Assembly: GCF_000764305.2 (NCBI RefSeq)
Contig: NW_025941568.1
Coordinates: 69,107 to 133,106 of the forward strand
Length of the DNA stretch: 64,000 bases
Direction of reading: 5' to 3'
Source of the DNA: Hyalella azteca
Taxonomy: Eukaryota > Arthropoda > Malacostraca > Amphipoda > Hyalellidae
The notes beneath the pieces are model-generated. The model did not search any database. It had not been told where the DNA came from and was given only the letters and a program-made list of their open reading frames with translations. The position numbers were made by a program, and so were the translations under genes. Positions within the stretch are counted from its first letter, which is position 1. Each line of letters begins with the position of its first letter. Shown here piece after piece: positions 12,101 through 23,570 of the stretch.

Positions 12101-15100
12101 AAGCATCACTATTGATTATCAACTGCAATTGGAATACTGTTAAATATGGATTCGCTATATGTTTATAATATTAGCACCGACCTAGGGTATTGCAACATAA
12201 GTAACTCCAGTAGTCATAATTATTTGCACATCTGTAATACATTGCGTAACCTGTGCTACAGACCTAGTTCCAGTTAATTAGGAGAACTGCTATTGTCTTT
12301 CATTCCCCCTATGTGCTATGTGTAGTATTGTGTACTATTGTGTTTCATTCCCACATAGTACCGTGTGTTAAACAACTTGTCTCTGTATTATCACCCCGTT
12401 TACAAAATACGTTATCTGGGCAGCTGCGTGTTACTTATCCCTCACCACCTTAGTCATGTAAACCGGTCCGACACTTCAGCGAATTCGCCTGCGAGCTCGA
12501 ATGGAAAACCTAACTTAATTTTCAACTCTGGCACGCATAACTCCGTCAATAATGGACGGATTTTCTTCAAATTTGAAATATAAGTAGATAATATCAGTAC
12601 GCTGCGGAGGGTATTTTTTTCAAATTTTTTCATCAATAATTTTTTTTAATACGGAAAATCTAACTTAATTTTCAACTCTGGCACGCATAACTCCGTCAAT
12701 AATGGACGGATTTTTTTCAAATTTGAAATATAAGTAGATAATATCAGTACGCTGCGGAGGGTATTTTTTCAGATTTTTACGTCAATTACTTTTTGTTAAT
12801 GCCACAAAATACTGAAACTTGACCTGACTAGGACCTAACCTGCGAGGTGAACATGAAATTAGGTTTTCGGTGATAATAAAAAAGTAATGAATGTAAAAAT
12901 TTGAAAAAAATACCCTCCGCAGCGTAAAAAAAATTATCGATGAAAAAATTTGAAAAAAATACCCTCCGCAGCGTACTGATATTATCTACTTATATTTCAA
13001 ATTTGAATAAAATCCGTTCATAATTGAAGGAGTTATGCGTGCCAGAGTTGAAAATTAAGTTAGGTTTTCCGTATTAAAAAAAATTATCGATGAAAAAATT
13101 TGAAAAAAATACTCTCCGCAGCGTACTGATATTATCTAATTATATTTCAAATTTGAATAAAATCCGTTCATAATTGAAGGAGTTATGCGTGCCAGAGTTG
13201 AAAATTAAGTTAGGTTTTCCGTATTAAAAAAATTATCGATGAAAAAATTTGAAAAAAATACTCTCCGCAGCGTACTGATATTATCTACTTATATTTCAAA
13301 TTTGAATAAAATCCGTTCATAATTGAAGGAGTTATGAGTGCCAGAGTTGAAAATGAAGTTCGAGCTCGCAGGCGAGTTCGCACGCGAGTTCGCTGAAGTG
13401 TCGAATCGGTGTCATGTAACCCGATCCTCAGGGGGAGAGCTTAATATATGAGCTCTGACAAGATATTAAAGTATTGTAAACAAACATAGATTCCTGCAAA
13501 AATTAAATCGTACCTAGGCCTGTCGTCGAGACCGGGGAGCCTGTCTCGTGGCACGACGCTGTCGATCTCGGCCTGGATTTTCCTCTGAATTTCTGGATGC
13601 TTGATCATGTAGAGGATGAGCCAGCGCAGTGTAATGGACGTGATCTCGGATGCGGCCGTGAAAATGTCACCCAAGCTTACCATCAGATTCTCCTCTAAAC
13701 GAAATAAGTAAAAATTTTGCATAATTTAGAATTATAAAAAATTGTAAATTCTGAATATATTATAAAAAATAATTCTAAATTTTCACTATAGGACTACAAA
13801 TATTGTGAATATATCAGGAGAACTTCATTCCTCAAATCGTCGAGAGATGAACAGTTGTGTTCGCGCAAGATGAACAGTTGTGTGTGAACAGTTGTGTTCG
13901 CGCAATCAAGCTGGTAGAAAGATGCATCGCAAGAATGACTGCAGCCAAATTGACGTAAAATCTAAGTGAATGTGAACGTCTTCCTTCGCTCCATCGGGCG
14001 AGTTCTGTAACATGGCATTTATCTTCTACCATAAAAAACTCTGTTAACATGTCGTCCTTTTTTATGCTGTGAAACATCAATTATCTGCTATCCCACAAAA
14101 CTCGACCCACATGTTTTGTTGCTATACATTTTAAAATATTCCTAATCCATTCTTATCTTTGAATGAAGAAACAATTACTTACCGGTGAATATAGCGCTGC
14201 CGGCATTCTTTTCCAGCTGCATTTCGATGAGGAACGCGTCGATGTAATCGCGAGGATTGTTGACATCGAGGCTCTCCTTGTGCTCCTTTATGCATTTCTA
14301 AAAACATATGCGTGTTAAAAATGAAACAAATAACAATTTTAAAATTTACAAACAGATCGAAGGATTGATGCCCTCAATTGACAATCAGTTTCCTGGCCGA
14401 TGGAGCTCCATGCCGATGGATCTCCTTATTGTTATAGGGGTCGGGGCTTTCAAAAAGCTTCGTAAAGATTTTTACATTGATATGAACCTTTTTACAGATA
14501 TGAACCTTTTCGAAAATTCATGGGTAAACATTCAAACAGAGGGTAAACACAAGTCGGACAACTTCTACAAAGGACTTACAGGACTTGATTTTGCATGAAT
14601 ATAACTCTATTGATATACCCATCATTCAGAATTTGATTTGTAGCATGCCTAGGAGAATGGAAGAAGTTCTTCGTAGTAGGAGCCTGCACTGCATATTGAT
14701 ACCTTGGGAAAATTTGCCATACTTCACATTTTTTCTGCGGGATTGCGTTCTTGTTGACGTTTTCTTTAGTTTTCAAGTTAAAAAATACAAATTTGACGTT
14801 TCCTGATTTTATTTTAGACCTCATAATTGAACAATTAAAAAATATCACGTGCGACTAAAGTTTTGGCCACGACCGTAAATACGCCAACCAAAAAGTGAGT
14901 AATGGTTGAGTAGTGTCAACTGAACAAAATGTATGATACACTCAATCCACTCATATATGAATAATGCATAATCCCACCTTCATGTGGCTCATAAGAATAT
15001 CGCAGTCCTCCATATATTTTGTTACGCCGAGCTTCTCCATGACGAAACGCGGTGTTATGGGAAGCAGGAATGGGAATGTGTCGAAAATGACAACGTTGCC

Positions 15101-18100
15101 CTGGAAATCGTGGAAAATGTCGACCACCACTTGCTGGAACTCCAAAGCCTTCTCATCGTCCAAGTCGTGTCGCTTTCCTGCAATATAATGAGTTAGTTTT
15201 AATTTAAAATGTCATTATTACGGTCGAATTTTCCTAAAAATTGATTACACGTTTCTTCCTCCAAATTTTACAGGCATTAAATTGTATATGACTAGTCATG
15301 TTCTTCCATTCATCGTAGTTAGTAAGTTGCACACATCTGACAACACTCAACAAAATAGCCTAATAAGCTTCTTCGAAGAATCTTTGCACGAGGTAATCTT
15401 CAGCATGAATCGTAATTATCTTTTCAGGAAATGGATACCTGCGCAGAGTTCCCAGATGATGTTGAGTATAGCGATGGATAAAGACCTCGGTACTTCGGTC
15501 GCAACGTCGGTTACTTTTTTGAAGTTTTCGACAAGATTGTGCGCTTCCAAAGCGATGCGCGACTCCAGAGATGACCTGCCCATGCCCATGTCGCGCAGAT
15601 GGCGGATTGTGAAGCGGCGACCGCCGTGCCAGATCTCCCCGACCGAGTTTGCTAGACCTTAATGGGTAAACTCAATGAAATATTTTTTTGCTCGCACACC
15701 TTTTACCTATTTCGCTTAATTATTGGTGATAAATACAGGAAAAAATTATGTATCTTAACAGGTAAACTCAATGAAATACATATTTTTTTGCTCGCACACC
15801 TTCTACCTTTTTCGCTTAATTATTGGTGATAAATACAGGAAAAATTATGTATCTTAACAGGTAAACTCAATGAAATACATATTTTTTGCTCGCACACCTT
15901 TTATCTTTTTCACCTAAGTATTGGTGATAAATACAGGAAAAATTATGTATCCGACTTAGAAGGATTCGATCAAAATATTTTTCATCCTTTTCATGATATT
16001 TCATCAAATGATTATTTTATTTATAACATAGCTCGGACAATAACTAAACTTGTTCGGGAGAATAAAAGCGATAGTTCATTTGCTAAACATAAAGAAATGA
16101 CATAAGGGACCTATATGATATCGGCGGAAAATATAATTGTTAATAAACCAGTTAATTTGCGCATTATGAGTTTTTATCTTAGAAACAATTATTCCATTTG
16201 ATTGCATCAGACACAAAAAGGGAGTGGCTTTGCGATTAAATTTCTTAAAGCCATTAATGTATTTACAACATCCTCTACTCTTCTCACTCTCAGGGTTCAA
16301 GTGAGACTATCAACGTTCCACTCATATGCTATGTGCACCACCTTGTAGACCCATCACTCACACATGGCTCACTAATCGGAAGTTAAAATATCATACTACA
16401 TATACAGGAAAAGAGTGTAACTTTAGATATTTTTACGCCCCTTTTCTAGAATATAAAACCTTATTTGGGCAAAACAAATCAGCTTAAATTTAATCTTGGA
16501 AGTGGAATTCAACGCTGTTGATCGGTATACATGTTGACAAAAATTGGCAACGTTCGTTTGCTGCGATGTTTCTGACGTTTCCTTGAATAATAATATAATA
16601 ATAATAATATATAATAGCGGTTTCAGCGTTTATTAGGCCGTAGGCCTGTCGCCGATTCTTAACATCGCAGAACATTCACAGCATTTTGCGGTCTCGAACT
16701 CGCAACGCACTGCTACAATTCTGCTGTGCTTAACCGCCCGGCCTCCTCGCCGATTCTGACCAGAAACTGGCGCACAGAGCTGGGATTGAACCTGCGCCTC
16801 TCTGCGCCAATCTTTGTACTCTGAACTTTAACCACTGGGCCACCCTGCTGTGATGTAAAATAAATTTTCTCTCGCATGAAGGGCCTTTTGCCAAATGAAG
16901 AGTAATTTTAATTGTTCATTTTGAAATTTCCACCATTATTCAGCTCCTCGCTACGTTTCGAGCTAAAATTTTCAAATGTCAATGCCTAACTTCAAGTTTT
17001 CATTCACTTACCTAAATTCTTGTAGCAGGAGAAAATAAGTAAGCTGTAGAAGCTTGGCCGTCCCTGAGCATCGGGATGGTTGTAGACTTTTTTGATGGTA
17101 TCAAAGTCGCACAAGACCACGAATGTTGCTGTGCCAATCTTCCATCTGAACAAAATTTCATGAGGAATGATTTAGTGCGGTGTATCACCTTCTATCCAGA
17201 AAATGAATATGTTTTGTTGTGAATATAATGACGCACCTTTTAAACCATAGCTATTTGGACATGGCGACTTTCATTTCTCTGAGTTATACATTGATCTAGG
17301 TAACAGTTTTACTCGATCCGATATTTGTAAATATTATTCATCACGCGAATATTTTAGTAATAACAAGAACTGGAAGGAAGTACATTAAAATAGCATTGGT
17401 TAGTAGGGAATGCGGAACAGAGAGAATAGAATATAATTTTTTTGAGGCCCCAAACTTTGAAACACACACGAGCGGTAGGCCGCTTGCACGGTATTCGTAT
17501 CCACGATTGAACTAAAATTAGTTCAAACACGGTCGTATCAGCCGCTGATCAGGAGCTCTTAATAGGAATATAGGAACGATTTCTTAGCCCCACCACCGTG
17601 ACTCTCAGGCAGACGCACTCAAAGAATTAAGTGAGACATTTTCTAATTAGAGATGAACTTTTTGACCTTGTTCGAGTCCTGACCTAGCTTGGTCCGGTAG
17701 AATGGCGTATTAGCGTTACGTGTTGAAAGTGTGTCACTATTTGGACAATACGAACCATTAATTTCTTAGAGTGTACACAAAGTTTTGTGGCTGGTGGGTG
17801 GTTGCTCACGAATAATACTCTTCTGATTGCTATTTGACTGGCCACTTAACCACGCACGTATTTGCACACTCAGCCGCTAACGGCTCCATTACACGGATTA
17901 CAGTTACAACTGTTGAGACTTATGATAGTGTTTGGGATAATAGTCATAATAAATGTGTTATCCTATCATAAAACACGATATTTTTCGAAGGAATTTGTAT
18001 TGTTGTTATTATTTTAAGAAGAGAATAAAAGAATTTTATCTACTCACGTGAATACATCGCCATGTTTCTTGCGTAGTTTTTTTATTGTCTCGTCCATAGG

Positions 18101-19239
18101 CTCATCGCTGGGGGGTAAATGGCCTAAGATTGGCCACCCCCACTCTCCTGAAATGCGTAAAAATGCTAATTGCATTTATTATCAAACTTTCCTACTTTTT
18201 CCTGACCTCGTGAAGATAATTTTTAAACATCCACGTGCACATCAGACGAATTTCACAGTTTCCTAGGAGTAGATACAGTGGGAAATATGGATGGGTCTGG
18301 GTGACCCACTTAGATGAGTAAACCGCGTCAAAATAGCGATGCACTTTTTTTACTCACTTGCCCCATTTGTTAATTGCCCCATTTTATTATTGGCCGTTAA
18401 ATTTTCTGGTATGACTCACTTGTGGCGTTGCCCAGATGCTCCCTACGTATCCGTGCTACGGGAGGAGTCAGAAGCGAATTAACGCTACAATATACGTAAG
18501 TTACCCAGAAATTTAAAGGGCCAATAATAGGTCCGTATGAACCACAAATGGGGCAAGTGAGTCAAAAAAAAGTGCGTGGCTGTTTGAACGCGGTTAATTG
18601 ACTCATCTAAGTGCGTCATCTAGACCCACCAATTGTGCTCAGTGTAAATTAACAGGAGTATGCTTGATTAGTGCTAATATAGAGCATATGAAAGGCATAA
18701 GAGCGTGGATTAAAATGGTGAAAAACAATCGGTATTTTGGCACTCAAATACCTAATGAACATACGTAATTAATTAATGCAGTCCTATCATATTTTTTTCG
18801 TATTTTTCTAGCAAAGGAATTGCTTTACATACTTCACAGCAATTACACTGTAAGTCATACAAGGACTGCACACTTCTAACAATGTTCATGCCTAATACCT
18901 AATATGCTGGTAGTTTTAGTAATGAAAGTCCTTGAAATACTACACCATGATAATATTTAAACTATAACATTATTATATTAAATTTTATTACAATCGGGGG
19001 CACGTTACAAGTGGCTATTATAGCCAAATAATATAGCCAAATAAATAATAAAATAATATATATTATATTATTTTATTATATTATATTAAATTGCATTATT
19101 GTACACCTACAGTAGTATTATATTATAAAGAGCATAAGACGAGACAGCTCTCACCAGGCGGCATGGAGAACCTTTTCCTGACGCGCGCGGCCAGCCAGAG
19201 GCCCAGCAGCAGCGTTGCTAGAAGCGCTGCAGAGATCAT
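9121..19239 (-). CDS. Cytochrome P450, CYP2 clan (493 aa, 10 exons)
   Basis: Exons in reading order are 19239-19155, 18147-18048, 17145-17012, 15657-15439, 15177-14978, 14297-14183, 13694-13514, 11755-11638, 11132-10988 and 9305-9121. All phases join and the 1482 nt give a full-length microsomal monooxygenase. Landmarks: N-terminal membrane anchor (residues 2-18), then basic RVRKRF and the proline hinge PPGEWGWP (27-34); helix C WxxxR (Trp116, Arg120); I helix AASEITS (298-304); K-helix ExxR (Glu355-Arg358); PERF-like PDEF (405-408); heme loop [15 protein letters not shown] with Cys437 as iron ligand. It should sit in the ER membrane and hydroxylate small lipophilic substrates with NADPH-P450 reductase. 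The heme-loop style and many introns suit the CYP2 clan; the subfamily cannot be assigned. The start codon directly follows an acceptor AG, implying an untranslated upstream exon. In the I helix the usual Thr after the acidic residue is Ile302. Introns carry tandem repeats, SINE and foldback insertions. Confidence 0.93.
9310..10010. repeat. Degenerate minisatellite beside the last P450 exon
   Basis: About fifteen imperfect copies of a roughly 40-60-bp unit share GACATTATTTT, CGGGGATACTAA and TATACATA. The array begins within a few bases of the acceptor of the last P450 exon and fills much of that intron. Confidence 0.8.
12462..13410. mobile_element. Foldback DNA transposon, Mutator-like, 949 bp with 9-bp TSD
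   Basis: The ends are inverted repeats: ACCGGTCCGACAC at the left, and the reverse complement of ACCGATTCGACAC at the right. A perfect 9-bp target duplication, GTCATGTAA, flanks it (12453-12461 and 13411-13419). The arms are built from an internal unit of about 130-150 bp (with TACGCTGCGGAGGGTATTTT and an AACTCTGGCACGCATAACTC stretch), two copies in the left arm and three to four inverted copies in the right arm. No protein is encoded. The 9-bp duplication with long arms points to a non-autonomous Mutator-like foldback. It lies in the intron between P450 exons 7 and 8. Confidence 0.8.
15658..15955 (-). repeat. Minisatellite carrying copies of the P450 exon-4 acceptor
   Basis: A roughly 100-bp unit is repeated three times immediately upstream (minus strand) of P450 exon 4. 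The authentic acceptor region reads GTTTACCCATTAAG on the minus strand, and the other copies contain GTTTACCTGTTAAG, so the 3' splice-site neighbourhood is included in the unit. Copies also share GCTCGCACACCTT and TTGGTGATAAATACAGGAAA on the plus strand. Confidence 0.8.
16585..16850 (-). mobile_element. tRNA-derived SINE, copy 1
   Basis: Read on the minus strand, the head contains an RNA polymerase III A box in GTGGCCCAGTGG and a B box GGTTCAATCCC at tRNA-like spacing. A body follows (with GGCGACAGGCCTACGGCC), then a 3' tail of (ATT)n. It lies in a P450 intron. Four further copies occur at 22270, 48400, 59708 and 60157. Confidence 0.8.
17640..17752. repeat. Partial copy of a small MITE ending in TTTGGACAAT
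   Basis: The right end reads AAAGTGTGTCACTATTTGG then ACAAT, matching the right end of the MITE at 46314-46431. The left end has diverged. It lies in the intron between P450 exons 2 and 3. Confidence 0.45.
18292..18628. mobile_element. Foldback MITE, 337 bp
   Basis: The left end TGGGTCTGGGTGACCCACTT continues AGATGAGT, and its inverted match at the right is ACTCATCTAAGTGCGTCATC followed by TAGACCCA. The inner arms also match (CTCACTTGCCCCATTTG against CAAATGGGGCAAGTGAG). No coding capacity. It lies in the first coding intron of the P450 gene. I could not identify a target duplication. Confidence 0.7.
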
Positions 19240-21368
19240 CTGAAATATAATGTTATGCTGAAATATTTAACGCAAATTTTATTTAAGAATAATAGTAATG
19301 ACAAACTGACTGAGTGCACATCTCATACGAGCTGAACATTTATATGCACTGTTCCACAAATAAAAGTTTAATAGAAGTTATTTAAATGTTACAATTTTAA
19401 AAACTTTGTTTTTGAGAAAACGATTGAACCCGTTTCAATCCGCCCCATGTTTCTTAATTTTCATTAATCTTGAATCTTGTATCCCCCAGGCAGTTGAAGT
19501 GATTAATTTGTGTCATTTATTCTTAATTTTTAAAATTTAATTTGTTTTCCCGGTATGAATAAATTTGTGAAGCGCAAACTTGGTGTCTGTTTGTACATTT
19601 CGAGAGGCTGGTTCAGCGCTATGGCCCTGATAGCATCGTTGAAGCTCCGAGTATGAACATCTTCAAAAACCGACTAGACGAAGCTATGCAGGAGCATATG
19701 TTCAGTCTTAAAATGCCTAGCAAGTTACGGACCAGGCAATAAGTCCAGCAGCTATCTCAATCAATCGTCAGTTATGGAAAGATCGGGTTCCAAAGGCCGG
19801 ATCCCTTGTGAATCAAGTCACGAAAAGTTCAAGAATCGGCAACAGGCCATGGGCCTATGTCTTCAACGCCGACACTTCTATTCTATTCTATTCTATAGGA
19901 TTTCTTCACTAGTCAGGTTCCTCGTATCTTCAGTGGTAAATGAGATGAAAGGCAAAGATGTTTGTTCAATTCCTGCAATTAATTTGCGGTCGAGTTCAGT
20001 TTTTTGTACAATATGTAGATTCTGTAGAGTAATAGTTTTTTTTTCAATATAAAATGTTAGCTACTGAAATAAATTGATCTTACGACTCGTATTTCAGACA
20101 TATGTATTTGTATTAGCTTTCTTGATGCAGATTTTTATTGTCAATAAATCAGCTTAAGACAAATATACTATATTAATTAACTCAACTCCCTAATATCTTT
20201 TACAAACGCTGGAAGCCCATAGGAAATGTTGAAACTTCAAGATCATAAATACCTCACAACATCACAGTACTTTAATTCTGTGTTTCTACTTGTAATCTCT
20301 ACCCACAAGTTTGCAATCTCTACCCACAAAATACTGTACTGTACTCTCAGTTTGTTAATGAAAACCGCCTTACCATGGTCAGAAAAACAACTTGTAATGT
20401 TTGATAACCACGTAATAACTATGTAGGTTTTTCAATACCGCCAGAAAGTTTTCATTTCCTTTCCTTCACAAAAAAAGATCGTTTCTACTGAAGGTTTGTG
20501 ACATAAGTGCTGTGGTGACTCGAGTGGCATTACCTTGAGCTGAAAACCGTCCGTTTCTTAAATCCACCTCCTTGACGCAAGTTTTGTTCGTTAGATTCAC
20601 CAATAAGCATTTACCAAACGATTTTTCTATTTGCTATAATTCTTCGCTTCTTTGCATCAAACAGTACACTATCTCAGATAACCTAAGTCTTCGCTCGGTT
20701 TGATAAGAACAATGAATATAAAAGTGCATCTTTAACGAAGAAAAAGATAGTACACATGATAGTGCTTGTAACGCCATTTAGACTTTACTCAACTCTTATC
20801 AAACGTAGCTGATACGTTTAATAAAAGAACTATTTTGTTGAAGTACCCAGCTGCATTGGCATGAATGGATGGGCTTGATGCACACAGCAGGTGCATGTGT
20901 CGTGATGTGTGCCGCAATGATCAGCGTAAATTAAGGAACAGCTTAAACTGAGCTAATCAATGACGAGAGAGATTCTGCTGCAGCATTGCTAATAAACACT
21001 ACACAAATTTATCCGTAGAAAACAGGGTAAAATAAGCTAAGAAAACTATCAACTGTGACGTTGAAATTGGAAAATAAATTAATTTCAATTTTTCAGGAAT
21101 ATAGCTGTTGGATACAAAGTTGCTTTTATAGCGTAGACAAAATTTTTAAACATTATCATGCGTAAAATTGACACACGGTTGCAGCATATAAATAATATAT
21201 AAATGGCAGTGAGCTACCCAAGAATCTAATTCTCATTAATGAAAATTATTAACATTATCGAAAATCAAATAACTCCCAGTAATAGTGAATAATATTTTCG
21301 TTATTTACAATCAAAAGTTTACTAAATATTTTGTGTTACGTCAAATCTAAACAACGTTGGTAACTGAC

Positions 21369-21435
21369 CTTGTGCAGACACGGAGCAACCGACTACTAAC
21401 AACCGCACTGCGCTGCTCCTTGCAGCCGACTGCCG
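21369..21435 (-). other. Candidate 5' untranslated first exon of the P450 gene
   Basis: The P450 start codon directly follows an acceptor, so an upstream exon is needed. This GC-rich island in AT-rich sequence ends on the minus strand with CAAG|GTCAGT, a good donor at 21369/21368. Its right boundary is only estimated from the TATA-like box. The splice would leave an intron of about 2.1 kb before the start codon. Confidence 0.4.
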
Positions 21436-21464
21436 CGGAGTGCCGCCATCGGCGCCATGTGTGG

Positions 21465-21474
21465 CATATTTATG
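21465..21474 (-). promoter_or_regulatory. TATA-like box for the P450 gene
   Basis: The minus strand reads CATAAATATG about 30 bases upstream of a CAGTCG sequence that could be the initiator. This is inference from position; no expression evidence is available. Confidence 0.3.
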
Positions 21475-22269
21475 TGCGCATTTATCTACTGATAACATAT
21501 TTACGTAAGAACTTTCTCTTATTTACGTAAGAACTTTCTCAAGGACAAATTTTTATTATTGATTCTTTCATTTAACAAATTTATTCTAATTGTTGATTAA
21601 CTGTTCCCATTTGGTGATTTAAAATGATGATATGATAAAATTATGCCGTCCGACTCATACTTCTCTACGCCCTTTATCTTTAAAGAATTAATACATTTTT
21701 CTGTTAACTGTTGCTAATTGAGTCGTCAAATATCAAAAAGCAATAAATAATTAATGTTCATTTTTTTAATGTGACGGAAAATAAACACGTCAAACTTATG
21801 AAAATAATTCGTTCGAATTTTGTTTAACAAATTGACACCTAAAAATATTTTTCCTCTATTTTATCATATAACTTATTTCTAGAAAATATTGTAAGATAAT
21901 TAAAGATCGAGTTAAGCGACACAAATAAGAAGGGAGCGCACCAAACATTTCTCAGGACCGCCATCATCCAATAACTCAACCTGACCCTGACTGGCCATGA
22001 ACAATTATTTCTCTGGGTTGCTCGTAGCTTTTGATCAATAGCTCGATAAATCATTGATAATTAACATGATAATTGTTATGATAATAACAATGATAATAAT
22101 TTACATGATCTGATAATTAACAGTTCAGATGTGAATTATAGGTTGACAACTCAACTGATTGATCAAAATTATAAGTAAACTTGATATTATCATTCACAAT
22201 TTTATAATCATGAAGCGTCATTTTATGCCACCGAGCTATTGTTTCATAACACTTGAGCACGAATCATGT

Positions 22270-22558
22270 TCAATATAATAATAAATAATAATAATAATAA
22301 TAATAATATTAATAACAATAATAAAAATAATAATAATAATAATAGTGGTTTCAGCGTTTATTAGGCCATAGGCCTGTCGCCGATCCACAGCTTGTTGCGG
22401 TCTCGAACTCACAACTCACTGATTCAAATTCTGCTGTGCTTAGCCGCCCGGCCTCCTTGCCGATTCTGACCTGAAACTGGCGCACAGAGCTGGGATCGAA
22501 CCGGCGCCTCTCTGCGCTAATCTTGGTACTCTGAACTGTAACCACTGGGCCACCCTGC
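22270..22558 (-). mobile_element. tRNA-derived SINE, copy 2
   Basis: Same organisation as the copy at 16585: minus-strand A box in GTGGCCCAGTGG, B box GGTTCGATCCC, body with the GGCGACAGGCC motif, and a long (ATT)n 3' tail (about 22280-22345). The B box matches the consensus here. Confidence 0.8.
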
Positions 22559-22676
22559 CCATATACCACTGGGCCACCCTGCCCATACCACTGGGCCACC
22601 CTGCCCATACCACTGGGCCACCCTGCCCATGCGACTGGGCCACCCTGCCCATACCACTGGGCCGCCATGCCCATAA
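22540..22676 (-). repeat. 22-bp minisatellite made of the SINE A-box region
   Basis: The unit CCACTGGGCCACCCTGCCCA plus TA (plus strand) is repeated about six times directly abutting the 5' head of SINE copy 2. Each unit contains the A-box core GGCCCAGTGG on the minus strand. Open frames through it encode a Gly/Ala/Val-rich repeat and are artefacts. Confidence 0.85.
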
Positions 22677-22913
22677 CACTTGTTCATTGTTTTAAGATTT
22701 CATAAAATTTTTATTATACCTTCATGAAAAAATGTTTAAATCTTCATTATTTTCTAGAGCTTTCGAATCAATTCATTTTTATTAGAACTCAGATGCCCAT
22801 GCTTTTGTCGCGCTTTATAATTCTACATTCGAAGTCTGCTACTAATGCTCCGTTTGCACTGCCCTCCTGCACTGACCCCCCTACACTGCCCTTTTGCACT
22901 GTCACACCACACC

Positions 22914-23570
22914 TTATGACCTTATGATGAGTTTAGGACTTCGTAGTCCACGGGCAAGCTGATGCTCCGCCTCCGTCGTCCTCCGTCTCCGAGTCGTCGC
23001 TATATGCAGGTCACCCCGCCCTCGGGTCTCGGATGTAACGTTGGACGTGTTTCGTCTATTTGCCCTCCTTCGGGCCAGCTGATGCAAGATGATGTTGCTT
23101 GTCACTTGCTGAGGGTGGTTTCTCATTACTGGACAATCCGTGATCTTTCTCAACCTATTGTCCAGTCGTCTCTTGAATGTTGCAAGGTTGAACTCCCCTC
23201 CTCTCAGCACTTTTGACAAGGCATTAAAGAGCCTCGGCCCTATCAGGGACAGTGATCCCTCACGAAGAGTCTGTACTCAGGCCGCGTCTCGGTTGTTAAA
23301 TGGGGGAATCCTGCACAGATGGCCCATCCTTTTGTTGTATTGTGTCACTATTTTGGAGGTCTCACATTCAAAATTGGGAGCCAGTCCGGTTATCATCTTC
23401 CTAGTGTCCAGCAGTATGATATACCTCTCTCTTCTCCTTTCATGTGAGTACAGTCCCAAGTGTTTCAGCCTTTCCCAGTAGTTCAGGTCCAGCTCCCTCA
23501 TGCCGCTGATCCTGTACGTGAAGGTCCGCTGCACTGCCTCTAGTTTTCGCACCGCACCCGCCTTGAACTA
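22914..23570 (-). pseudogene. Non-LTR retrotransposon RT C-terminal fragment with internal stop
   Basis: The minus strand reads MRKLEAVQRTFTYRISGM, then YWERLKHLGLYSHERRRERY and KMITGLAPNFE, and further on LSLIGPRLFNAL and FNLATFKRRLDN. This is the familiar region downstream of the catalytic domain in CR1/Jockey-like LINE reverse transcriptases. The same frame is broken by one TGA at 23277-23279. Catalytic RT motifs and endonuclease are absent, so this is a 5'-truncated dead insertion, as is common for LINEs. Confidence 0.7.

Noticed and set aside
15282..15662. Plus-strand 126-codon open frame
   Set aside because: It is antisense to P450 exon 4, whose minus-strand frame carries helix C and joins neighbours in phase.
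22490..22560. Possible functional tRNA gene on the minus strand
   Set aside because: A and B boxes are present, but I could not fold a cloverleaf with paired acceptor and anticodon stems; it belongs to a multi-copy SINE.
22351..22679. Minus-strand frames encoding Gly/Val/Ala-rich repeats
   Set aside because: They run through the 22-bp minisatellite and the SINE head and have no other coding character.
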